Positions 7,959-15,761 of a stretch of DNA of 26,146 bases are shown one piece after another. Position 1 is the stretch's first letter. Each line of letters begins with the position of its first letter. This DNA comes from CAZXBB01 sp964638815 (lineage in GTDB: Bacteria > Planctomycetota > Phycisphaerae > Phycisphaerales > SM1A02). A model generated the notes under the pieces. That model had not been told where the DNA came from and did not search any database. It saw only the letters and a program-made list of their open reading frames with translations. The position numbers and the translations under genes were made by a program. The stretch lies in assembly GCA_964638815.1 (NCBI GenBank), contig CAZXBB010000185.1:1-26146 (forward strand). The letters run 5' to 3'.

Positions 7959-9440
7959 TCACAGCGGTGAGCAAGCGCCCGCTCCCTCCGGGCGGCGGCT
8001 GAGCACGCTTCGCGTGATCCGCGCGATCGTCGCGACGGCGCGATCGAGCTCCTGCGGCGTGGCGTGGCCGTAGCTGATCCGGAAGCAGTTGCGATACCCG
8101 CCGTCGACGTCGTGCATCGGCCCCGGGGCGACCGCGACGCCGTGCTCGAGCGCCTCGAGATAGACGGGCACGCACGAGTAGTCCTCCGGCAGCTCGACCC
8201 ACAGGTGGAAGCCGCCCTCGGGCCTCGTGAAGCGCACGCCGTCCGGCATATGACGATCGAGAGCGTCGCACGTGGCGTGGCAGCGCTCGGCGTAGTACGC
8301 GCGGACGCGCTCGAGATGCGCCTCATGCGACTTGTCGAGGAACGCGGCGGTGATGGCCTGCATGAGCGGCGGCCCGCCGAGGTCGACGTACTGCTTGATC
8401 GAAGCGAGCTCCTCGACGAGCGCCGGCGCCGCGGCGATGAAACCGACCCGCAGCCCGGGCATGAGCGACTTCGAGAAGGACCCGACGAGGATGCGGTGCG
8501 CCGGCGGGAGGTACGTGGAGAGGCTCGGCGGCTCCGCGCCCGCGAAGCGGAGGTCGCGGAAGATGTCGTCCACCAGCACCATGAGGTCGTCGCGGTCCGC
8601 GGCCCGCGCGACCGCGGTGCGGGCGGCGGGCGTCAGGCAGCGCCCCGTCGGGTTGTTGAAGTCGGGACAGCAGTAGAGCAGCCCGGGGCCCGGCGCCGGC
8701 GCGAGCGCAAGCTGTTCGCCGGCCCAGCGGACCGAGGCGATCGCATGCCCGCAGAACGAGAACGCGTGCGGGATGCCCCACCAGGTCGGCGTCTCGCATC
8801 GGACCGGCCGGCCCCGGCGCGCCGCCCACGTGCCGAGAAAGGAGATCGCGTCCTGGGAGCCGTTCGTCACGAGGATCTCCTCGGGCCGCGCCGGGCAGCC
8901 TCGCGTCGTCAGCCACGCGGCGATGGCCTCCACGAGCTCGGGCAGACCACCGGGGACGTAACGACCCAGCCGCCTCGTGTCGCCGGCGAGCACCTCGGCC
9001 GCCAGACGGGGCAGGAGGTCGGGAACGCACGCGTCCGGCGGATAGCCGGGGCGAAGATCGATCACGTCGCCCGGCGGCCGCACCCGCGCCAGACGCGCGA
9101 TCGACTTCATGTGGCTCGCGCGGAGCCGGCCCATGATCCGCTCGAGGTCGGGCGGGGTGAGCACGGCTGCCTCGATCGCGTCGTCGTCCGCCCGCGGCGC
9201 CTCCGCGACGAAGGACCCTCGTCCGACGTGGGCGACGATGAGGCCCGCGCGTTCCAGCTCGCGGAGGGCCCGGACCGCGGTGGGGCGCCCGATTCCGGCG
9301 AGACGGGCCAGGCTGGTCGCCGAGGGGATGCGCTCGCCGGGCCCGAGCCGCCCCCCGGCGATCGCCGCCTCGATGGCCTCAGCGACCTGGCGGTAGAGCG
9401 GGAGGGACCCGCCTCTCGTGATCTCGAGACGCCATTCCAT
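7959..9440 (-). CDS. MocR-type GntR regulator with aminotransferase-fold domain
   Basis: 493 residues. Residues 1-80 form a GntR winged helix (SLPLYRQVAEAIEAAIAGG, then SATSLARLAGIGRPTAVRA), which binds DNA. Residues ~95-490 form a fold-type I PLP domain: TNGSQDAI, the NNPTG motif at 262-266, VDDIFRDLRF with the pyridine-N-contacting Asp at 291 or 292, and SFSKSLMPG with the Schiff-base Lys at 324. All PLP-contact motifs look intact. MocR proteins usually sense an amine or PLP-related ligand and regulate a neighbouring divergent gene and often themselves. The AT-rich patch 9461-9500 just upstream is the obvious operator region. A free-standing aminotransferase role is less likely given the HTH. 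The ligand is unknown. Confidence 0.93.
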   Translation of the reverse strand: MEWRLEITRGGSLPLYRQVAEAIEAAIAGGRLGPGERIPSATSLARLAGIGRPTAVRALRELERAGLIVAHVGRGSFVAEAPRADDDAIEAAVLTPPDLERIMGRLRASHMKSIARLARVRPPGDVIDLRPGYPPDACVPDLLPRLAAEVLAGDTRRLGRYVPGGLPELVEAIAAWLTTRGCPARPEEILVTNGSQDAISFLGTWAARRGRPVRCETPTWWGIPHAFSFCGHAIASVRWAGEQLALAPAPGPGLLYCCPDFNNPTGRCLTPAARTAVARAADRDDLMVLVDDIFRDLRFAGAEPPSLSTYLPPAHRILVGSFSKSLMPGLRVGFIAAAPALVEELASIKQYVDLGGPPLMQAITAAFLDKSHEAHLERVRAYYAERCHATCDALDRHMPDGVRFTRPEGGFHLWVELPEDYSCVPVYLEALEHGVAVAPGPMHDVDGGYRNCFRISYGHATPQELDRAVATIARITRSVLSRRPEGAGACSPL

Positions 9441-9532
9441 GCGGCAATGGTACCTCAGCGACTATTTCCCTCGAAAACCATAATATTATCGCGTATATTC
9501 GGTGCCAAGTGGGGGCAACAAGGAGACCGGCC
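9441..9532. promoter_or_regulatory. AT-rich divergent control region between the MocR and VCBS genes
   Basis: This 92-bp gap separates two divergent starts and is the most AT-rich stretch seen in the window. It holds a 10-bp palindrome ATAATATTAT at 9480-9489. For the rightward gene a plausible sigma-70-type promoter is TCGAAA (9471-9476), a 17-bp spacer, then TATATT (9494-9499). The palindrome sits within the spacer, where a bound regulator would block RNA polymerase. Leftward TA-rich hexamers overlap the same palindrome. The sites are predicted by eye only. Confidence 0.5.
9521..9525 (+). promoter_or_regulatory. Ribosome binding site fixing the VCBS gene start
   Basis: AGGAG lies 7 nt before the ATG at 9533 and is the cleanest Shine-Dalgarno sequence in the window. 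It favours that ATG over an in-frame GTG at 9509, which would also spoil the signal peptide. Confidence 0.75.
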
Positions 9533-10828
9533 ATGTCCCTCGGAGGCGCTCTTCCCCTCGTCCCCGTCGTCCTCGTCGTCCTTGCCGCGTCCGCCCGCGG
9601 CGGAACGCCATGCTGCCCGCTCGAGCTCGACGTTGTCTCGTACCCCGCTGACGCGTCGCCCGCCGCGGTCGCGATCGCGGACTTCGACGGCGACGGGGAC
9701 GCCGACCTCGTGATCGCCAACCTCTTCGGCGACACCAACGGCGTCTCGCTGCTGCCCGGCAACGGTGACGGGACCTTCGGCCCGCCCGTCGTGTACGACG
9801 TCGACGGCGGTCCGCGGGCCATCGCCGCCGCCGATTTCAACGGCGATGACCGGCCCGACGTCGTGGTGGTCGGCTTCTCGAGCAGCACGATCGCCGTCCT
9901 GCTCAACGACGGGGGCGGCGGGCTCGGCGCCCCGGTCCACCGTCCGGCCGGCAACTTCCTCGTCGGCGTGGCCACGGGCCATCTGAACGACGACGCCTTC
10001 ATCGACATCGCCGCTGCGAGCGTCAACAACGACCGGACCCCGGTCCTGCTCGGCAACGGGGACGGCACGTTCGGATCGGTCCGCCAGTACCTCACCGACG
10101 ACGGCTGCGGCGACGTGTCGATCGCGGATGTCGATGGCGACCTCGACAACGACATCGTGACGTCGAATCGCTTCGCGGGGAGCATCGCCGTGATCCTGAA
10201 CAACGGCGACGGCACGTTCGGGATCCCGGCGCGGTACGCGTCCGGAGCGTTCACGTACGCGGTGGCGACCGGGGACCTGAACGATGACGGCGCCCCGGAC
10301 GTCGTCGCGGTCAACCAGGGCGACGACGAGATCGCCGTCTTCCTGAACGACGGTCAGGGCGTGTTTCCGGCGCCGGCGCTCTACCCGGTCGGCTCGGCCC
10401 CGTTCGACGTGGCCATTGCCGACGTCAACGGGGACGGCGTCCCGGACGTCTGCGTTCCGAACTCCGGCGACGGGACGCTGTCCGTGCTGCTCGGGTGCGG
10501 CGACGGCACGTTCCTGGCCCGCGTCGACTACGCCGCGGACGCCAGCTCCTACGGCGTGGCCGTCGGCGACCTCGACGGCGACCCGAACCGCGACGTCGCG
10601 GTGCCGAACCTCAACGGCGGCAACGTCTCGGTCTTCCTCGGCGGGGGCGCGTGTCGGGTCGAGCGGGCCGACGTCGATTTCAGCGGCACCGTCGATTTCG
10701 CCGACATCCTCGCGGTGCTCGCCGCCTGGGGTCCCTGCTCCGGATGCCCCGAGGACGTCGACGGCAGCGGGAGCGTGGCCTTCGGCGACGTCCTGGCCAT
10801 CCTCGCGGCGTGGGGGACGTGCGGCTGA
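9533..10828 (+). CDS. Secreted VCBS/FG-GAP repeat protein with GC-type dockerin tail
   Basis: 431 residues. A signal peptide (LGGALPLVPVVLVVLAASARG) is followed by seven ~48-residue FG-GAP/VCBS repeats of the form 'VAIADFDGDGDADLVIAN ... LLPGNGDGTFG'. Their DxDGDGxxD loops are Ca2+-binding and together should build a seven-bladed beta-propeller like the integrin alpha head. The last ~55 residues carry two EF-hand-like segments (DVDFSGTVDFADILAVL and DVDGSGSVAFGDVLAIL), each followed by AAWG-x-C. This is the GC-type dockerin-like anchor found on many planctomycete exported proteins. It is probably a surface or extracellular binding protein. It is followed 54 bp later by the sugar dehydrogenase gene with the same tail, so the two may be co-transcribed. 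The ligand is unknown. Confidence 0.9.
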   Translation: MSLGGALPLVPVVLVVLAASARGGTPCCPLELDVVSYPADASPAAVAIADFDGDGDADLVIANLFGDTNGVSLLPGNGDGTFGPPVVYDVDGGPRAIAAADFNGDDRPDVVVVGFSSSTIAVLLNDGGGGLGAPVHRPAGNFLVGVATGHLNDDAFIDIAAASVNNDRTPVLLGNGDGTFGSVRQYLTDDGCGDVSIADVDGDLDNDIVTSNRFAGSIAVILNNGDGTFGIPARYASGAFTYAVATGDLNDDGAPDVVAVNQGDDEIAVFLNDGQGVFPAPALYPVGSAPFDVAIADVNGDGVPDVCVPNSGDGTLSVLLGCGDGTFLARVDYAADASSYGVAVGDLDGDPNRDVAVPNLNGGNVSVFLGGGACRVERADVDFSGTVDFADILAVLAAWGPCSGCPEDVDGSGSVAFGDVLAILAAWGTCG

Positions 10829-10882
10829 CCTTACTCCGGCTTTCTTCGTTGAACGCCGGCTCGCGCGCGGGACAATGCGCGG

Positions 10883-12400
10883 ATGCGAAGCGCACCCGCG
10901 ACGGTCACCGGGCTCGTCCTCCTGCTGTCCGGCCCGGCCCCGGTCCGGGGCGGGATGATTCTCCCGCAGGGCTTCCAGAGCGAGGACGTCGTCACCGGGC
11001 TCGAGCGGCCCGTCGACATGGTCTTCGCGCCCGACGGCCGGATCTTCGTCGCGGAGAAGTCGGGGGTGGTCCGCGTGATCGAGAACGACGCGATCCGGCC
11101 GGAGCCGTTCATCGACCTGCGGGACGAGGTGAACGGCCAGGGTGACCGCGGCATGCTCGGGCTGACGCTCGACCCGGACTTCGCCGGCAACCGCAGGGTC
11201 TACCTGCTTTACGTCGTCGACCCGCTGTTCGGTCCGCCGGACGAGAGCAACACGACCGCGACGTTCGGGCGGCTGACGTGCTACACCGGTACCGCGGAGA
11301 GCAACGGGAACGTCGCCGATCCCGATTCCCGGTGCATCCTCGTCGGCGCGCAGGAGGCCGAAGGCTTTCCCGTCTGCTGGGTGTCGCACGCCGTCGGCAG
11401 CGTGCAGTTCGGTCTTGACGGCTCGCTCTTCGCGAGCGCGGGCGACGGCGCGCAGCTCGCGGTCGCGGACCCGGGCGGCATCACGCCCGAGTGCTTCGGG
11501 CCGAAGGGCTTCGGAAAGGACGAGGACGTCGGTGCGTTCCGCGCCCAATATCTCGGCTCGCTCGCGGGCAAGGTGTTGCGGCTCGACCCGGCGACCGGGG
11601 AGGGGCTGCCGTCGAATCCCCACTGGACCGGCGTCGGCACGGACAAGCCGTCGAAGGTGTGGGTGAACGGCCTGCGCAACCCCTTCCAGTTGACGGTCCG
11701 CCCCGGCACGGGTCCCGGGCCCGGCACGCTCTATATCGGCGACGTCGGCTGGACGGCGTGGGAGGAGATCAACGTCGCGCGCGGCGGCGAGAACTTCGGC
11801 TGGCCGTGCCGCGATGCGTTCGTCGAGAACCGCGACTACCCCGACGAGATGCCCGCGCACAGCGGCTGCGACTCCATCGGCACCAAGTCGAACCCCGGGC
11901 CGCTCACCGACCCGATCATCGCCGTGTCGCACACGATCCCGAGCGCCTCGGTTCCGCCGGGCACCACCGGCCGCTGCATCATCGGCGGCGCGTTCTACGA
12001 GGGGGCGAGCTATCCGCCGCCGTACCAGTCGGCGTATTTCTACGCGGACTACATCAACGGGTGGGTGCTCGCCGCGGAGGTCGATGCCCAGGACGCGCTG
12101 GTCGCCGTGCATGGATTCGGCTCCGGGCTCAACCGGCCGACCGACCTTGAGGCCAGCCCGCTGACCGGTGACCTGCACGTGCTCACGCACCTGGAAGGAC
12201 GCATCCAGCGCGTCGTGTACACCGGCACGTGCTTCGGCGACATCGACGGCGACGGGACGGTCGGCTTCGGCGACCTCCTCGAGATCCTCGGCAACTGGGG
12301 CCCGTGCAAGGGCTGCCCCCAGGATGTCGACCACGACGGGACCGTCGCGTTCGGCGACATCCTCGTGGTGCTGGCGGGGTGGGGGGTCTGCGATCCGTAG
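10883..12400 (+). CDS. Secreted PQQ-dependent sugar dehydrogenase-type propeller protein with GC-type dockerin tail
   Basis: 505 residues. A signal peptide (ATVTGLVLLLSGPAPVRGG) precedes a glucose/sorbosone dehydrogenase domain (~30-445): GLERPVDMVFAPDGRIFVAE, GDRGMLGLTLDPDF, SHAVGSVQFGLDGSLFASAG with the conserved His, and NGLRNPFQLTVRP, DVGWTAWEEIN, GGENFGWPCRD. Family members oxidise aldoses or polyol-derived aldehydes in the periplasm using PQQ and Ca2+; not every relative is catalytically proven. The C-terminal ~55 residues repeat the dockerin-like pattern (DIDGDGTVGFGDLLEIL...WGPC and DVDHDGTVAFGDILVVL...WGVC). The start at 10883 gives the signal peptide directly; no strong Shine-Dalgarno is visible. 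No PQQ synthesis genes are in the window. Confidence 0.88.
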   Translation: MRSAPATVTGLVLLLSGPAPVRGGMILPQGFQSEDVVTGLERPVDMVFAPDGRIFVAEKSGVVRVIENDAIRPEPFIDLRDEVNGQGDRGMLGLTLDPDFAGNRRVYLLYVVDPLFGPPDESNTTATFGRLTCYTGTAESNGNVADPDSRCILVGAQEAEGFPVCWVSHAVGSVQFGLDGSLFASAGDGAQLAVADPGGITPECFGPKGFGKDEDVGAFRAQYLGSLAGKVLRLDPATGEGLPSNPHWTGVGTDKPSKVWVNGLRNPFQLTVRPGTGPGPGTLYIGDVGWTAWEEINVARGGENFGWPCRDAFVENRDYPDEMPAHSGCDSIGTKSNPGPLTDPIIAVSHTIPSASVPPGTTGRCIIGGAFYEGASYPPPYQSAYFYADYINGWVLAAEVDAQDALVAVHGFGSGLNRPTDLEASPLTGDLHVLTHLEGRIQRVVYTGTCFGDIDGDGTVGFGDLLEILGNWGPCKGCPQDVDHDGTVAFGDILVVLAGWGVCDP

Positions 12401-12491
12401 CCCGGATGAGCGACTGCGCACCGGCGCGGCAGGCCGCTCCCGGCGTCGGCCGCGATCGGCGGCTCTTCGCGCAGACGCCCGGGCCGCTTTC

Positions 12492-13679
12492 TCAGCGTCC
12501 TTCACCCTTCGACGCCATCGCCCGCCGAAAGAGGGCCTCGTACGCGTCGAGGACGACCTCGACCCGATGCCGCGAAACGATCCTCTCGCGCGCCGCCCGC
12601 CCGTGCGCCGCGCACCGCGCCGGGTCCGCGAGGTAGCGCGTCACCGCTTCCGCCACCGCCGCCTCGGTCCCCTCGACGATCGCGCCGTGCACGCCGTCGT
12701 CCACGAGGTCGAGCATGCCCGACACCGCCGTCACCACCGCCGGCAGCCCGCTCGCCATCGCCTCGGTGACCGCGGCGGACATGCCTTCGCGTGAGGAGGT
12801 CAGGCCGAAGAGGTCGCCCGCCTGGTACACGCGCGCGATCTCGCGTGTGAAGCCGAGCCAGACCACGCGGTCCGCGATGCCGAGCGTCTTCGCCCGCTCG
12901 CGGATCGACCGCGCGTACGCCTCGTCCTTCGCCGGGCCCGCGAGGACGAGCTGGCCCCGGTGCCCGGCGGCCGCGGCGCGTCCGAGCGCCTCGACGAGCA
13001 GGTGCGGGCGCTTGCGCCGACTCACGGCGCCGGAGAAGACGATCGTCGGCGCGTCGGCGAGCCCGAGCTCCGCGCGCAGACGAGTCTTCGCCGCGGCGTC
13101 CGCGAGCGGGCGGAAGTGGTCCGTGTCCACGGCCATCGGGATGCGCGCGATGCGTTCCGGCGGGATGCCGTAGCCGATCAGCTCGTCGTGGATCGCCTGG
13201 CTCATCGCGATCAGCGCGAAGAGCCGGCGCGCCTTCGCGCGCCGTCGGCGCGGCAGGCCGAGGAGCCCCTTGAGGCCTGGCTTGTCCGAGAGCTCCGCCT
13301 GGTGGTTGGCCAGGAAGATGATCGACGGCAGCCCCGCGCGCTGGGCGAACGACGCCGGCCGGACCGCAGCCTCGAAGCCGCTCAACCCGAGGAAGACGTC
13401 GAAGCGGGCGTGGTTGGCGGCGATCCAGCGTCGCGCCGTCCGGAGGAAACGCCACAACGCGACGGTGCCCCAGCCGGGCACGAGCGGGCTGATCAGGTGC
13501 TGCTCGCGGAAGAGGTCGTAGTCCGCCTGCTCGGGGTTCCCGTGGGCGAGGGTGATCTCGAACCGGTTGCGCCGGTCGGCGGAGAAGAGCCGGTAGGTGA
13601 AGATCGCCGGGCCCTCGTAGTGCTCGCCGGAGCCGCCCGGGGACCAGAGGAGCACGCGGATGGGCCGTTCGCCGGGCAT
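12492..13679 (-). CDS. Family 4-type (GT-B) glycosyltransferase
   Basis: 395 residues. The N-terminal acceptor half begins RVLLWSPGGSGEHYEGP with a glycine-rich loop. The C-terminal nucleotide-sugar half has IVFSGAVSRRKRPHLLVEAL, LVLAGPAKDE, VVWLGFT and the EX7E motif in SREGMSAAVTEAMASGLPAVV, where the two Glu residues contact the donor. It is a retaining GT-B enzyme, probably cytosolic and membrane-associated, building a surface glycan. ATG at 13679 places the first beta-strand correctly. It converges with the sugar dehydrogenase gene (91-bp gap, no convincing terminator seen) and diverges from atpG (72-bp gap). Donor and acceptor are unknown. Confidence 0.9.
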   Translation of the reverse strand: MPGERPIRVLLWSPGGSGEHYEGPAIFTYRLFSADRRNRFEITLAHGNPEQADYDLFREQHLISPLVPGWGTVALWRFLRTARRWIAANHARFDVFLGLSGFEAAVRPASFAQRAGLPSIIFLANHQAELSDKPGLKGLLGLPRRRRAKARRLFALIAMSQAIHDELIGYGIPPERIARIPMAVDTDHFRPLADAAAKTRLRAELGLADAPTIVFSGAVSRRKRPHLLVEALGRAAAAGHRGQLVLAGPAKDEAYARSIRERAKTLGIADRVVWLGFTREIARVYQAGDLFGLTSSREGMSAAVTEAMASGLPAVVTAVSGMLDLVDDGVHGAIVEGTEAAVAEAVTRYLADPARCAAHGRAARERIVSRHRVEVVLDAYEALFRRAMASKGEGR

Positions 13680-13712
13680 GAGGGGGCTCAGGATACGTTC
13701 ATCGCTCGACCC

Positions 13713-13741
13713 GAGACAGCGCCGCGACCCGCCGCTACACT
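13713..13741 (+). promoter_or_regulatory. Candidate promoter for atpG
   Basis: GAGACA (13713-13718), a 17-bp spacer and TACACT (13736-13741) each match the sigma-70 consensus at 4 of 6 positions, and the -10 ends 10 bp before the atpG ATG. Transcription would begin within a few bases of the start codon, giving an almost leaderless mRNA. This agrees with the lack of a Shine-Dalgarno there. Confidence 0.35.
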
Positions 13742-13751
13742 GGTCGCCCCC

Positions 13752-14636
13752 ATGGCCCAGATCCGCGAAATCAAGCAGCGCACGAAGGCCGTCGCCACGA
13801 TCCAGCGCATCACGAAGACGATGCAGATGATCGCGACGGCGAAGTTCACGGCCGCCGTGCAGCGCGCGAAGGCCACCAGGCCGTACACCAGGACGATCCG
13901 CCGGCTCGTCGGCGAGATCGCCGCCGCGGCGGGCGACGTGAGCCATCCGCTGATCGACGGGCCGCCGCAGAAGGCCGGGCGCGAGCTCGTCCTGGTCATC
14001 ACCTCCGACCGCGGTCTGTGCGGGGCGTACAACGCGAACGTGCTGCGTTGCCTCAACACGCAGCTCAGGAAGCTCCGTGAGGACGGCGTCGCGTTCGACG
14101 TCGAGACCTCCGGCAAGAAGGCCGTCGGCTTCCTGAAGTTCCAGAAGATCCAGGTCGCCGCGAAGCACTCGATCGGCGACAAGCCGGCGTACGAGGCGGT
14201 CGACCAGATCGCCTCGGGCTACATCGACGCGTTCACGGAAGGCAAGTACGACGCCGTGCGCGTCGCGTACATGCGTTTCGAGAGCAACGCGCGGCAGGTC
14301 CCCGAGCTGATGCAGCTTCTGCCGCTCCAGCCGGAAAAGCTCGCCGACGCCGAGGGCCACACCGCGAGGGGCAGGACCGCCAACTACGAGATGTCGCCGT
14401 CTGCGGAGGAGCTGCTCGCCGATCTCCTGCCGGCCGCCGTCCGGGCGCAGCTCTTCCAGGCGTTCAACGACGGCGTCGTCAGCGAGCAGATCATGCGGAT
14501 GGTCGCGATGAAGGCCGCCACCGAGAACGCGAAGGAGCTCGGCCGCACGCTGACCCGCCAGTACAACCGCGCGCGGCAGGCGATGATCACCACCGAGCTG
14601 ACCGAGATCATCGGCGGCACGGCGGCGCTCGAGTAA
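13752..14636 (+). CDS. atpG: F1Fo ATP synthase subunit gamma
   Basis: 294 residues, normal length for the family. The N-terminal coiled coil starts AQIREIKQRTKAVATIQRIT and continues KTMQMIATAKF. The Rossmann-like middle carries the hallmark TSDRGLCGAYN (84-94). The C-terminal coiled coil is conserved: SEQIMRMVAMKAATENAKEL, YNRARQAMITTELTEIIGG. Gamma is the rotor shaft that couples Fo rotation to catalysis in the alpha3-beta3 ring. A short low-conservation insert (LADAEGHTARGRTANYE) lies before the last third. In most bacteria atpG sits between atpA and atpD, but here both neighbours are glycan genes, so it is detached from any atp operon visible in the window. Confidence 0.97.
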   Translation: MAQIREIKQRTKAVATIQRITKTMQMIATAKFTAAVQRAKATRPYTRTIRRLVGEIAAAAGDVSHPLIDGPPQKAGRELVLVITSDRGLCGAYNANVLRCLNTQLRKLREDGVAFDVETSGKKAVGFLKFQKIQVAAKHSIGDKPAYEAVDQIASGYIDAFTEGKYDAVRVAYMRFESNARQVPELMQLLPLQPEKLADAEGHTARGRTANYEMSPSAEELLADLLPAAVRAQLFQAFNDGVVSEQIMRMVAMKAATENAKELGRTLTRQYNRARQAMITTELTEIIGGTAALE

Positions 14637-14701
14637 GAGCCCGCGCCGGCGCGCGCAGTCGGGAGGACCTTGAGCAATAGTGTTCAGCGAGGTCGACCCC
14701 G

Positions 14702-15742
14702 ATGGACAGCGATCGCCCCCTGATTCGGCATCTCACGTGCGAGCGGCGGGCGGCGTGGCCGCTGTCGGCGGACCAGGAGCGCGCGATCGCACGGTTCCTC
14801 GGTCGCGATTACCGGCAGACGCCCAACCCGTGCTTCTGCGGCGGCGACGATGACGTCCTCGTCGCCCGTCGCGACTGCTACGGTCTGCCGCTCCACGCGC
14901 GGCTCTGCCGGCGCTGCGGGCTGATGCGGATCGACCCCTACCTCGACGACGACTCGACGGCGCGGTTCTACCGCGACGACTACCGCGGCATCCACACGAG
15001 CCGGTGGTCCGATCCCTCCGATTACTTCGAGCTCCAGCAGTTCCGCGGCCGGCGCATCCTGAAGTGGCTCGCGACCCGTGGCATCGCGCCGCCCGCGCGC
15101 GTGTTCGAGATCGGCTGCGGTGCGGGCGGCATCCTCGACGCGTTCCGCGCTGCGGGGGCCGACGTCACAGGGTGCGACTACGGGCCGGACCTGCTCGAGG
15201 TCGGGCGGGCCAGGGGGCTCGCGCTCGAGACCGGAGCGTCGTCGACGCTCGCGGGGCGCGGCCGTGCGGACCTGGTCGTGATGAGCCACGTGCTCGAGCA
15301 CGTGCGTCACGCAGTGGACGAGCTGCGCGCCGTCAGGACGCTGCTCGCGCCGGGCGGCGCGCTGTACGTCGAGGTGCCCGGCCTGCTCGCGATCCGCGGC
15401 CGGGAGAAGACGCTCGACCGCTACCTCCAGTACGCCCACGTGTGGCATTTCTCGCTCCGCACGCTGGACCTCGTGATGGCGCACGCGGGCTTCCGGCGCG
15501 TCCACGGCGACGAGGCGGTGCGCACGGCGTATGTGCCGGACGACGCGGTCGCCCCGCGGCCCGACCCCACCGTGTTCCACGACACGGTGCGCTCCCTGCG
15601 ATCGATCAACCGCCGGCGCTTCGTGCCGCGCGTGGCGGCGCTGCCGAAGAGCGTCATCCCGGTCGCGCGCGCCGTCCTCGGCAAGGATCTCTACCGGAGG
15701 GCGCGGCGGCTCTACGGCCGGGCGGGGGGTGAGATTGCCTGA
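14702..15742 (+). CDS. Class I SAM methyltransferase with N-terminal zinc-binding segment
   Basis: 346 residues. The N-terminal ~95 residues contain CFCG and, about 30 residues on, LCRRCGL, which resembles the zinc-ribbon leader of sugar- and polysaccharide-associated methyltransferases. The Rossmann methyltransferase core has motif I VFEIGCGAGGILDAF, VTGCDYGPDLLEVGRARG, the acidic/post-III segment VMSHVLEHVRHAVDEL and LLAPGGALYVEVPG. It probably methylates a sugar or glycan intermediate in the cytosol. ATG at 14702 is the only start in frame after a TAG at 14678; AGCGAGG about 9 nt upstream may serve as ribosome binding site. The gene is first in a plus-strand run with the flippase and second methyltransferase. 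The acceptor is unknown. Confidence 0.88.
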   Translation: MDSDRPLIRHLTCERRAAWPLSADQERAIARFLGRDYRQTPNPCFCGGDDDVLVARRDCYGLPLHARLCRRCGLMRIDPYLDDDSTARFYRDDYRGIHTSRWSDPSDYFELQQFRGRRILKWLATRGIAPPARVFEIGCGAGGILDAFRAAGADVTGCDYGPDLLEVGRARGLALETGASSTLAGRGRADLVVMSHVLEHVRHAVDELRAVRTLLAPGGALYVEVPGLLAIRGREKTLDRYLQYAHVWHFSLRTLDLVMAHAGFRRVHGDEAVRTAYVPDDAVAPRPDPTVFHDTVRSLRSINRRRFVPRVAALPKSVIPVARAVLGKDLYRRARRLYGRAGGEIA

Positions 15743-15761
15743 CCCGGCTCCTCTCTCGACG

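Noticed and set aside
12401..12491. Possible bidirectional terminator between convergent genes.
   Set aside because: Only short, interrupted GC stems without a T-run are visible in this gap, which is normal background at this base composition.
14661..14720. Short upstream frame from a TTG at 14670 preceded by GGGAGGA, overlapping the methyltransferase start.
   Set aside because: Seventeen codons, a rare start codon and suboptimal spacing; a leader peptide role would be speculation.
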